NCBI RefSeq assembly: GCF_025698545.1
Contig: NC_068566.1
Location: 39,411,192 to 39,475,191 of the forward strand
Length of the DNA stretch: 64,000 bases
Reading direction: 5' to 3'
Source: Gossypium raimondii
Taxonomy: Eukaryota; Streptophyta; Magnoliopsida; Malvales; Malvaceae
Part shown: one piece after another, positions 1 to 10,702 of the stretch
Position numbering within the stretch: position 1 is the first letter of the stretch
How the letters are laid out: every line of letters starts with the position of its first letter
Notes under the pieces: model-generated
Seen by the model: the letters and a program-made list of their open reading frames with translations, nothing else
Told to the model about the DNA's origin: nothing
The model's database searches: none
Made by a program: the position numbers and the translations under genes

Positions 1-1965
1 TTAATTGATAAAAGGACCAAATTGCATGAAATGCAAAAGTTGAGTTTTAGTATCTATAAGTATCAAATAGCTATGGAATTCAAAATTTGATATCCTTATA
101 TGACAATTAGTTCATTAAGAGGAGTTAGTAAATAAGTATGATGATTTATCCATGGAAAATTAAATAAAGAAAATGACTAAATTGGAAAGGTGAAATAATG
201 AAAGATGGTATTTTAATTAAATAAGAAATATCATCATTTTATATGATCTTTCTCGAATTAAAGACATGGACCCTAGTTATGGGTGTTGAACTCAAGCAAG
301 CTATTTTAGCTTAATTAGGTATGTTTTCTTGTCCATTTTTAATAATTTTCATATTTCTGAGATCGTAATAGCTTAATCTAGCTATCTCGGGGATTGATTT
401 GTAAAGTTATCAAAGTGTTAGGATTTTGTCATGGATGAATATAGTTGAACTATGAAATTTTATGGTGGAAAATGAAAGGTTGTTGATAGATAAAACAACT
501 TTTGTAAATGGAATTTTGATGAAAATATGATTTAGGGACTAAATTGAAAAGTTGTAAAATTCATGGAAAAATTCTAAATTTTATGAAATACATGGGCTGC
601 TATTGTGATATGTAAAAATTGGCTAGGCTTGGAATAAGGATTAAATTTCATGAATTTTATTTTCAGAGCCTAGGGACGAATTGTAATTAAATAAAAGTAT
701 AGGGAAAAAATGGTAATTTTTCCTAAGATGTGAATTGGATTTAATTGAATATGAATTGTATTAAATTAAGCTAAATTTACTCGTATAGATCCGGATAGAC
801 GAAATTCGGAGTTAGATCGTAGAAAAGAAAAAGTGTCGGATTAGTAGATTTTGCGTACACGAACAATTGTCGAGATAAGTTCGTATAACTAAATTATAAA
901 ATTATATGTTTGAATTGAATGTTATGTATGTTATTGTATAACTGACATGTATGAAAATCGGTCACATATCCGGTAATGCCCGACAAGTATTAAGTCTCGT
1001 TTGAATAAATGAAATTCGATGGATACAGGGTTCCTGAATTGGTTGTGGACCTGCATATGTTGCGGACACATCATAGATCGAAAGAGCGTCCCGTTATTAT
1101 CTCTCATAAGCATCCCAATATTTGGCTCTCTCGAGCTTCTTTATATGGTTCTTGCAAGCTTCCTGTTTATAGCTCTTCGGAGCATCCCGATTGGTTGACT
1201 CTGCATGTGTTGTAGACACACCACAACTCTTATGAGCGTCCTGATATATGGCTTTCCGGAGCTTCCTAATATTGGCTCGCTTGAACTTCTCGATATAAGG
1301 CTATTCAGAGCTTATTGAATATGGCTCTTATGAGCTTCCCGTTATACATCCTGGATAAGCTTCTCATTATATGACTCGAGAGAGAGCTTTCCGTTTATGT
1401 GCTTATATGAGCATTCTCGAATATGAATTTACGGATTACAGTTTTGTACACTTCAAGTGTACTACCTGTGTATCTTTCGATATTTCATGTAAATTCAATA
1501 GGCAAAGTTCTGACATGGAATAATCTGAACTTGAGATGAAATGTATATGTTATATGAATATATGATGTGGAAAACATATGTATATGAAAATTGTTATGTT
1601 ATGAACTCATCCTTGTTTCTTGATATTCAATTGAAGTTCATGACTAACATGTTGCTTGAGATCATATGTGTTTAGGCAAATTGCCAAATTTCTTTGGATA
1701 AATATTTGTATGCTTACCTTATGTGTGAAATAATGGTAAGTTAAATTTTATGTTATCCGAACTTACTAAGAATTAAATGCTTACTATGTTTTATTACCTC
1801 TATTTTATAGTAATTCGGAAGCTCGTTGGGTTGGAGGCTTGGCAGATATATCATCACACTATCCCTCGGCTTATCTCAGTATAATTAGTAAATTACTTTT
1901 AATTATAATGGCATGTATAGGTTGAATTGGGATATTAATGACATGTATGTGATTTTGGTTGTAAC
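1..1965. mobile_element. LTR-retrotransposon remnant, left part, split by the CACTA element
   Basis: No open frame of retroelement type is present. The text (AT-rich stretches of the type 'ggactaaattgaaaag', a tandem repeat block near 1.1-1.4 kb) resembles the LTR body of the Gypsy element at 10.7-13.5 kb. The sequence resumes after the CACTA element and ends at 9210 in a typical LTR end, GGGTGTTACA. I infer one old LTR into which the CACTA element inserted. The left LTR boundary lies outside the window, so its full length and orientation are unknown. Confidence 0.55.
1071..1430. repeat. Degenerate tandem repeat inside an LTR
   Basis: About a dozen diverged copies of a unit near 28 bp, built on words such as 'gagcatcccgatat', 'ggctctt' and 'gagcttcc', follow one another. 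Units vary in length and sequence, which indicates age. Small open frames across this stretch come from the repeat and are not genes. Confidence 0.6.
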
Positions 1966-2262
1966 CACTACAGCAAAATAGACTTTTAGCGGCGTTTTTT
2001 TAGGCCTTTAGTGGCGCTTTTAAGCGCCACTAAAAGTATTAGCGGCGCTTTCACAAGTGCTGCAAAAAGCGCCGCTTGCCAACGCCACTAAGTTTAGCGA
2101 CGTTTATGTGAAAAAACGTTGTTAAAGGCTATGACCCTTAGCGGCGCTTTTGTGATAAACGCCGCTAAAGAACATGACCTTTAGCGGCGCTTCTGTCACA
2201 AACGCCACTAAAGAACAAACCTTTAGCGACGCTTTTTGCAAAAACGCCACAAAAAACATAAC
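1966..2262. repeat. Left subterminal hairpin repeats of the CACTA element
   Basis: Five or more units of the form AGCGGCGCTTTT...AAAACGCC(A/G)CTAAAG occur, each nearly self-complementary. They mirror the array at the right end. Confidence 0.85.
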
Positions 2263-3399
2263 ATTTAAAAAAATATATTTTAATCAAATAATATTTATTT
2301 TTATGATAAATATTGTATTATGTTTTATTTTTAAAATTTGAACTTTAAATATACTTTTAAGGATAAATAAAAAAATATTATTTAAATTAAATTTTCTATG
2401 AAAATGATAAAAGAAGGCAAATAAAGGAAACTTAAATAATAATAAAAATTAATAAAAGTGAGAAAACGTAAATAATTAATAAAAATTAAAAATTATAAAA
2501 TCAACACCAATGCAATGCAATGCAAGCCATTGTTGAGTCTAATACAAGTGAAGAAACTAAGATCCTAAGAAGAGAATCCTATTTTACTAATAGCAGTAAA
2601 TGCAACTGACAAGAAATATCCATACTTTGTCCAGTATTTATATTGAAAAATCAGATCAGAAGAAGCAATCTCTTTGCACACCATTTAAATTCCTAGTAAG
2701 GCCTTCGAAAGTAGTTGATGAAAGCCGGCATACACATCCGATCAAACCTGTACATAGAGAAAATTGTTTAGGGGGAACAATTCAAATTCTAACACAAAAG
2801 GCATATGACACCACGAAACTAGCAGTGCAAATTAATAATTGAATTCACCAAATATTTGGAACCAATTGCAATAAATAGTTAGTATAAAAAGACTCAGATA
2901 CCTATAAAGCTACCTCACAATCAATTACTACACAATATAAGTTATTTTGTTTAAGAAATAAGCTTATGAAGAACAAGTACTTCGAGTACTGCTCCCTAAA
3001 GTGTATTGCAACAGATACTAGAATACACACCCATTCGCCTGTGCAGGAAGATCTTTTTAGTGATATATAATGAACCAAAATTGATATTGTGTGAAAAAAT
3101 CAAACATAATGCACATACATACCATCTGATTGCATCTGCAGCCAATCTTGTGTGCATATCAATTCAGTGAGCTTCGACGGTTGGGGGATGTAAGATATAG
3201 ATGATACTGCCAAAGCTAAATTACATTGCTCCAGTATTTATAGAACTTTGCTTTCCTCTTCCCTGCCAATGAACTAAGAAAAGTATTAGGGCTCTTGCAC
3301 AATTCAATCAACAGTATGTAAACATGACAGATTTTAGAAAAAAAATGTATATTTGCAGTAGGACTTTTGTTAGTAGAGAAGACATTAATGGTTTCAACA
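2263..3399. other. CACTA interior, AT-rich, no clear gene
   Basis: AT-rich filler up to about 2500, then more complex sequence that may contain further introns or exons of the captured gene on the minus strand. I could not assign any of it. A frame at 2600-2842 (+) looks like chance. Confidence 0.4.
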
Positions 3400-4540
3400 A
3401 ATAGCTTGAAATAGCCAGTAATGGAACTTGCCCATTCCCACTCATCGTCACCTGAAGCAAGGTCTGAAATTCAGATCAAGCTCTTATTAAAAACTACAAT
3501 GAAATATAGTGATTATATTCCTTCCGAATATAATGATTTGGAAGCCAATGAAGAATACTCTAGATCAAATAATTTCGCAGTATAGTGATTATATTCCTTC
3601 CGAATCTTATTTGCATCTACAGAAACACAAAATATGAGACATAATAAACTTAATTTGATTATGAATTCTTTATAGAACAACAAATATTGGCAACCATAAC
3701 TTCGTGCTTACCTAGATTAGCGACAGGGATTGAAAACAAGTTAATAGACTGAAGGAAATTCTGAGCAGTTTCCTGTATCTTATCCAACCAAGATTTACCG
3801 CTTGGAGTTGCTATATCTAAAGATATCATCAAAAAAAGGTTTAAAGATGTACATATTACAGTGCAAGTTATTCTTTTCGCAACTGCTTCAGAAGAGCTAA
3901 AACCTGACGAGTTTTTAAGATCTTGTTCCCCACTCTTTTTCCCCGTCCAGCGTGATTCAACGAGGCGACCAAGTTCTTCTCTTGACAATCCTTCAGAACT
4001 TTCATGCTCATCTTTTTCATTCTAAAACCAATAGATTCTTAAGCAGTAATGGTCAATATTCTCAAAGAAATTATTTCCCTACTGTTAATAAAGCAGATTG
4101 AAACATGGAAAGACCCAATTGTTTGTCTATGTTTAAGTGTGTTAGATTTGCTAAGCGACATACGATGTTACAATTTAAATAACAAGATCATATTGTCACT
4201 CCTCCAGGTGTTAATAGTATCCGATGTTCAATCGATGGTGCAGTCTGTGATAAACTGAAAGAGGATGGGAAAATATGAAACACATAATTGAATTGAAAAC
4301 AAAAATAGGCGGCAGATGGTACGCATCAAATTGACTTGCTTTATATTTAACCTGATCTGATGGAGATTCACCAGCTTGCCCCTGTTTTTCAACATCTGAT
4401 GCTTTCATGGGTTCTATTTGGCTGTCAACATTCTTATCGGGTCCACTCTCTTCGTTTTCAACTTTCTCATTCCGAGCTTCTCTCATCTTATCATCTTTCT
4501 CTTGGGGCTCCTGCTCCAACTTCCGAACTTGCCCTTCATG
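3400..4540 (-). pseudogene. Captured exons of glucosidase II beta subunit (PRKCSH family)
   Basis: Reading the minus strand, an acidic, Glu/Lys-rich exon (about 4540-4353) ends at a GT donor. An exon at about 4023-3945 reads DEHESSEGLSREELGRLV followed by SRWTGKK, the hallmark of plant glucosidase II beta subunits. A further exon near 3810-3710 reads SWLDKIQETAQNFLQ then SINLF, with a GT donor after it; the family has SWLEKIQ...NLF at the same place. A possible extra exon (GDDEWEWASS) lies at 3410-3465. The family partners the catalytic alpha subunit in ER glycoprotein trimming. The N-terminal LDL-receptor-like part and the C-terminal mannose-6-phosphate-receptor-homology (MRH) domain were not found, so this is a partial genomic copy with introns, picked up by the transposon. 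It cannot make a working subunit. Exon borders are approximate. Confidence 0.8.
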
Positions 4541-7084
4541 TATAATGTCGGGAATGAAATCAAATAAACAAGAGATATAACAAAGACATAAATTATGTCC
4601 CTTAGCAAAATTGTACTATTTACATCTCAATCTATGAAACAAAAATGACATCCAACAAATCTTCTTCGAGATAGATGCACAATTTTATATTAATTGTTTA
4701 CTTCTATAATAATAAATTCATCTAAGTAATTAAAACAGGAATTTAGAAAATAAAACATTAGGTAGAAAGCCAGATAAATTTTGGCAGTAACCATGACAAA
4801 GAACAAGAAACCTACCTAGAACCAGCGATTGGTAATTCTCCTCGACCTGACACGAACAGCAAAGCCACCGACGCATCCTCATTCTTTTCTTCAAAAACTT
4901 AAAAAGAGTAACTCTCTCTAACAACTCCTAGGCCTAGGCCTGGGCCAATTTGTTCACCTTAAAAGCACTAAATTACCCAATCCATTTTGAGTAACAAATT
5001 CAATCAATGATTTCTCTAAACAGCTAATTAAAACATGTCACTGGGATTAACAAGGAAAAATAAAATCCATTTCCCACTACATCTTTATTGAAAAAGAAAT
5101 GTCTTTTAGTGTAAGATCTTGCGGTACACAGTATACCATACAAAGCATGTGATTTGGCCAACATGTAAGCAACAAGAAACGAAAAATTTGGGTAATTTTG
5201 ATTGAAATCACAAACTTTAGACAGTAATCAAAATACCATGATCAAATATATCTTTATAATTGAAAGAAACCTAACCTCAAAAGCAAGAATTTTTAAGATT
5301 ACTCGTTAAAGATTTGTTGTACCAAATACAAAAAAAGAAGTACTTGATAACAAAGAAAGCACAAAGTTTGGGAGATGAAAGAAAAAAGAAGTATGATTTC
5401 AAAAATTGTCAACAGCAACAAAACAAACAATCACAGGTGAAGGGATTCACACAAATAATCTTGGGTGCATAAAACCAACTTAAAACCCAGAGTAAGAAAA
5501 TGGCAGAGCATTGAAAGAACAACATATTGAATCAAGAAAAAGAGAGGAACCTGTAGTTAATTTCCCAGCCATATTGGGAACTTATTGAAGATTGAATCAG
5601 AAAGAAAGCAATGGAATGGCCAAAATCCCCAAGTTTTCAGCAGATTAAAAGGGAAAAAAAATTAAGTACAAAATTTGGGGTATTTAAGGCGCGCGATGGA
5701 GATGAGGAGAAGAGGGAGTAACTAGCGGGTAACCAAAAATTTGGATTTTGAATATCTTTTTTCTTTAATAAAAACGCCGCAAAAAATTATTTTATTTTTG
5801 TAAAAATCTTATATTTTTTCTGTTAAAAATTATTTTAAAGTAAAATTATTTTTTGTAGCGTTTTTTATAAAAATGCCGCTATTGCTTACCTTTTGCGGTA
5901 TTTTTCATAAAAACGCCGCAAAAAATTATTTCATTTTAAATCTGTTAATATTTATTAGTTAAGTGATTTTATAAAATATTTATTATTATTTTTTATAAAT
6001 TGAATTTTTTTATTAGTTTTATATGGATAAAATTTTTATATGGATAAGCCTGTATAACAAAGTCGGCCCAAAATTTTTATATGGACATGCCCGTATAACA
6101 AAGTCGGCCCAAAATCGTAGAACTTACGGTGTAATGAATGCAGTACCCTATATATGCGCTTTTGAAATTTAAAAGGAAATCTCTACATTTTAATTTTGAG
6201 ATATTAAATTTTTTATTTTTTTAATTTAAACATCTAATTTTACGGTTAAAATTATCAATGTAGCAATTAGAAAATGATAAAATAATTTTGTAGTCTTTAA
6301 TGTTTGTAATTTTATTAATTTTTATTTTGTTTTTATAAATTGATTTTTTTATGCTTTTTATGAAAACGCCACTAAATGTTTTTCTATATAAAATGGCTAT
6401 TTTTAAAGAAAAATTATTTCTTGTATGCTTTTTATAAAAACGCTAAATATTTTGCTATATGAAATGGCACTATTTTTTAAAGTAAAATTATTTTACTATC
6501 AAATAATCTCTCACATATCAAATTTCTATTAAAGATTGAGACGTTAATTATGATTTTATATTGTTCATTTCGATCTAATCTCCATTTTATTAGAGATATT
6601 TCTTGCTAACTAAAATATAATTATTTTGCTAGATGTTCGATGTGGAATGATTTTAGTTTTGTATTTTATTTTTATTTGTTATAATTTGGTCCTATATATC
6701 TAAAATAGATAGTTACCTATCCGTATCACTTTGTTACATTTTTTTATTTATTAATTTTTTAAATCTAATATTTAAATATATCAAATGGTTTAAATTAAAT
6801 ACTTTTTAGTCATAAACACGCTAATGTTACCTTTTCCGGCGTTTACAGAAGAAACGCCACTAATAAATTAAATTATTGTAATGAAACGACACCGTTTTGA
6901 AAAATTCTAAATCATATTAGCGGCATTTTGGCTATAAACGCCGCCAAAGCTTGCATATTTTACAATTTTTTATATTCAATTATTGTATATTGCATATTAG
7001 TTTTAAACTAATAATCTTTACAATTTATTATTTCTCTTTTACAATTATATAAGAACTTATTTAATATACAAATTAAAAAATACT
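4541..7084. other. CACTA interior, AT-rich, with scattered CGCCGC motifs
   Basis: 4541-5760 is moderately complex and may include upstream parts of the captured gene; no exon could be assigned. 5760-7084 is very AT-rich with isolated copies of the subterminal motif (AAAAACGCCGCAAAA near 5770, 5860-5920, 6365 and 6840-6950), which suggests the element grew by internal repetition or by insertion of a relative. Confidence 0.5.
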
Positions 7085-7545
7085 AATTAATCTAAACCTT
7101 AAACCCTAACTCGACCTCGAATCTCTAAACCCTAAATTAGTAACTCTTAACCCTAAACCCCAAACCACTAACCTCTAAACCTTATTTAATATAGAAATTA
7201 AAAAACACTAATTAATCTAAATCATAAACCCTAACCTGGCCCCAAATCCCTAACCCCTAAACATTATGTAATATATAAATTAAAACACACTAATTAATCT
7301 AAACCATAAACCCTAACCTAACACTAAATCTATAAACCCTAAATCTCTAACTCTTAATCTCTAACCCTTAACCCCTATCCCCTAACCCATAAACCTTAAA
7401 TCACAACTCTTAAATCAGAATCCCTAATTCATAATCCCTAATTCCATAATTTATAAACCTTAAAATTGCAACTCTTAACCAGCCCTAAATCCTAAATTAA
7501 CCATATATATACCCTAAACCATATATATTAAACCCTAAATTATAA
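7085..7545. repeat. Degenerate telomere-like repeat tract
   Basis: Dozens of variants of CCCTAAA/CTCTAAACC (plant telomere unit CCCTAAA) alternate with AT-rich words. The units are too diverged for a recent telomere. It is an interstitial tract within the transposon. Confidence 0.7.
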
Positions 7546-7825
7546 TGATAATTAAATTAAATATTTTAAAATTAATACTATCGTATCTTTTACAATTATA
7601 TTTGAAATTATTTAATATATAAATTAAAAATCAATCAATCATGTACACAAAAAATTTTAAAATTATTTTAAATAATAGTATTTTAATTTCTTCATTTTTA
7701 ACAAATATTTTTCTATGTTTTTTTATTTCAAATTATTTTTACGTGTCATTATTTCAAATTTATCCATTTTTAACAAATATTCAATTAAAAATAAATTAAA
7801 TAGTAAATAGCAGATAAAATGTTTT

Positions 7826-8272
7826 TGCGGCGCTTTTTCAAAAACGCCACTAAAGCCCTGAGCATTAGCGGCGCTTTTTCAAAAACGCCGCTAAAGATCT
7901 GAGCATTAGTGGCGCTTTTTTAAAAACGCCGCTAAAGATCTAAGCATTAGCGGCGCTTTATCAAAAACGCCGCTAAAGATCTGAGCATTAGTGGCGCTTT
8001 CTCAAAAAATGCCGCAAAAGATCTGAGCATTAGCGGCGCTTTTTTTAAAAACGCCGCTAAAGATCTGAAAGGTACAAAACGATGTCGTTGGACTTAGACT
8101 TTTTGCGGCGTTTTTTCGAAAAACGCCGCTAATGCTAATTTTTAGCGGCGCTTTCCTAGAAACACCGCTAACGCTCGATCTTTAGAGGCGTTTTACGTAA
8201 AACGCCGCTATTGCTCGATTTTTAGTGGCGTTTTTTATCCAAACGCCGCTAAAAGTCTGTTTTGGTGTAGTG
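7826..8272. repeat. Right subterminal hairpin array of the CACTA element
   Basis: At least six units with a period near 60 bp, 'gagcattagcggcgc...' followed by 'aaaaacgccgctaaagatct'. Each unit can fold into a GCGGCG/CGCCGC stem. The array is more regular than the left one, pointing to local amplification. Confidence 0.88.
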
Positions 8273-9210
8273 AACTAGCCTTTGGAATGACTTGTGATAG
8301 ATATGTTTTGAAAAGTATATAAGAGTTTAGACATAGTTTATATGTGCTTGAAATGGATGAGTGGTGGAAATCATATGGATAAATTGATGAGCGGATGAAA
8401 TGACATATTTAGTACAAAGATGTTTTTATATGTATTAGGTTAACTTGATAAAAATAAAGACTTGGTCATAAGTATTAATATGTCATATATGATACTTGAT
8501 ATTGGCTTGATTTGGATGTATTGTATTGTCTTGAGAATATGTTTAAGTGTTTATGTAGGTGGAAGGCAAATTTGGGTGAGAAATATGGCTTGGGAATAAC
8601 CTATTCCGTCCACACGGGTAGAGACATGGGCGTGTGTCTCAGCCGTGTGTGACACACAGCCTAGCACATGGACATGTGTTTTGGCCGTGTGTCCCCTGCA
8701 TCTTAAAAATTTCAAAACAGAATGTTTAAAGTTGATCACACGACCTGGCACACGGGCATGTGGCTTGGCCATGTGACCTCTGTACCTAGTTCATGCAAGT
8801 TAAATTGTTCACATGGCCTAACACACGGGCATGTGACCCAAGTTAGAGTGTTACACGGGTACGAACATAAGTTGGGACACGGTCGTGTCTCTATTTTGAA
8901 TGCCCATACAGCCTCAGACACGGGCGTGTCACTTGGTCGTGTGAGCTATACGGCTTGACCACACGGGCGTGTGTGTCCCCTGCACTTTGGAAAAATTTTG
9001 ACATTTTTCGAAAAATTCTTTGAGTACCTAGTTTAGTCCTGACTTGTTTCTAATGAATGTTTTGGGCCTTGAGAGCTTTTGTAAGGGACTTTATGATTAA
9101 TTCCTGATATGATTGTATAAATTATATGAATTGTCTGTATTTTAATCTGTAAATTCTAATAATACTCTGAAACCCTATTCCGATGATGGATATGGGTTAG
9201 GGGTGTTACA
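8273..9210. mobile_element. LTR-retrotransposon remnant, right part
   Basis: Continuation of the sequence interrupted by the CACTA element. It ends in GGGTTAGGGGTGTTACA at 9210, the inverse of the TGTAACACCCC start seen at 10703 and 18274. No coding capacity is visible. Confidence 0.6.
8600..8990. repeat. CACACGGGCGTGTG-type imperfect palindrome repeats
   Basis: Roughly ten copies of 'cacacgggcatgtg' or 'cacgggcgtgtg' variants, separated by 20-50 bp, in both orientations. Each copy is a near-palindrome. Small frames on both strands here come from the repeat. Confidence 0.75.
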
Positions 9211-10076
9211 GTGACAATATTCACAATTTGATGTGTTGGTTGGACGAGTTTTGGAAAAACTTGATTTTGACGTGTAGCAGAGATGGGTAGGACCGTTTTC
9301 CTAAAATCTGAATCGTTTTACAAATTATGCATTGGCATCATCATGCATGATATGCTTATGAAATATTAAGATATGTGATTTTATGGCTTTGTATCATATA
9401 TGTTTTATATTGTGAATAAGTTTATGTTAATCTCACACCGGGCTTAAAAAACTCACTCCATTAATATTTCAACCTTTCAGGTAACACTCAAACATAGAAC
9501 TTGGATCAGCACTTGGTGGAGCATTTCGGAAAATTTTACATCATGAATATTTATTGGATTTTTAACTATTTTGATTTTGGGTTGTGTTTTTGTGAACTTT
9601 TAGACTTTGAAATTTACCTTTATTTTGGTTGTGATTTAGATTTTTATGACTTTAAAACTATCATGCATGCATGCAAAATTATGGAATTTTAAGTATTTTT
9701 AATAATGTCATTTTCTAAATTAATTGTATTTTTCTTAAAATTTAAACGAAATAATAATTCGTAAATTTCCTAAATAGATTTATGAAAATTGCCACGGGCT
9801 TCTTTATAAAAATCATTTTATAATTATAATATAAGATCCTTCATATTTAGATGTTTTCAAATGACATTACAATTAAATGATGCTTTTCTTTTAAAAATAA
9901 ATATATTTTACTAAATATTTTTCGAAAAGATAAAATTAGACAATTTTAGAAATTTTTACGATTTCAAACTCAAACCTCTACTCGTTTTTTTCAAAATAAA
10001 CAAATAATTTCACAAGTCGTTAATGTAATTTTTGAAATTCAGTCATAATGTCTGGGTCAGGTTTAGGGGTGTTACA
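9211..10076. mobile_element. Second LTR-like remnant
   Basis: Non-coding, AT-rich, ending at 10076 in GGTTTAGGGGTGTTACA, another LTR-type terminus of the same family style. Its start is not resolved. It may be a tandem or nested LTR fragment of the preceding remnant. Confidence 0.4.
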
Positions 10077-10167
10077 GAACCATCGTACACGGTTCTTAAA
10101 CATCATGTTCTTCACTTAATGGAGTGAAATATTCAATTAGCTCCACATCAGTTAACTCAACAAACAA

Positions 10168-10371
10168 CTAAATCGGTTCAGTGTTGCCACTCTGATTCTG
10201 GCAATAAAGTGCGACCATTGTCTCGACGTCTTCATCGTCTACAAGTTCCATCTTAGTGAATTTGACGAGATTTGTCGAAATTGGGAATTTGTAGAATAGT
10301 TTCGAGATCCTCCTCTCACAAAGTCTAATAATTTTTGCACTGATCATTTCTTTCATATCATTAATCGACAC
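10168..10371 (-). pseudogene. Possible MULE (MuDR-like) transposase N-terminal fragment
   Basis: The minus strand encodes a 67-residue frame with MELVDDEDVETMVALYC, which I associate with the N-terminal part of Mutator-like transposase proteins common in cotton-type genomes. It is cut off at the Gypsy insertion site downstream and has no catalytic region. The surrounding 10,077-10,702 has no other recognisable feature. The family call rests on recall of a short motif. Confidence 0.35.
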
Positions 10372-10702
10372 ATTTCTATTAAATCTTATTGATAATTATT
10401 GGTGACATATATATCCAACTGTTGTTGTCAAAATTACCTCATCGAAATAAACACATACGAAGAATTAATTATTCATCTTTAATACTAAGTCTTTAAAAAT
10501 AATTACATTTCTCAATATTTTATTTCAAAAAATATATACTGTAAAAGAAAATAAAATTCATATGTATTAACTTTACAAATTCTTCTCTGTTTTTTTTTTT
10601 CTTCAATTTTTTCCCTATTCTCTTCTTCTCTGCTAAACGTTCAAAAAAATATTGCTTAAGTAGGGTTTGGTGCAGCCTGATAATGCTCCTCCACCTGGGT
10701 GC

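Larger units (their letters stand above)
1966..8272. mobile_element. CACTA (En/Spm, CMC) DNA transposon, non-autonomous, complete ends
   Basis: The left end begins CACTACAGCAAAATAGAC and the right end finishes with the inverse, TTTTGGTGTAGTG. The 29-bp terminal inverted repeats differ at two positions. A 3-bp target duplication, AAC, flanks both ends (1963-1965 and 8273-8275), as expected for the superfamily. Both subterminal regions hold arrays of short GCGGCG/CGCCGC hairpin motifs, the typical place for transposase-accessory protein binding. I found no frame resembling a CACTA transposase, so movement would need a transposase supplied by another copy. The middle carries host gene exons (see 3400-4540). 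At 6307 bp it is a mid-sized element. The call is firm because ends, target duplication and subterminal repeats agree. Confidence 0.93.

Noticed and set aside
7085-7545. True chromosome end or telomere
   Set aside because: Units are diverged and the tract lies between the ends of an intact CACTA element.
7826-8272. CRISPR-like array
   Set aside because: Plant nuclear DNA, spacers not unique, and repeats are subterminal motifs of a transposon.
8551-8958. Overlapping frames on both strands
   Set aside because: Products of the CACACGGGCGTGTG near-palindromes.
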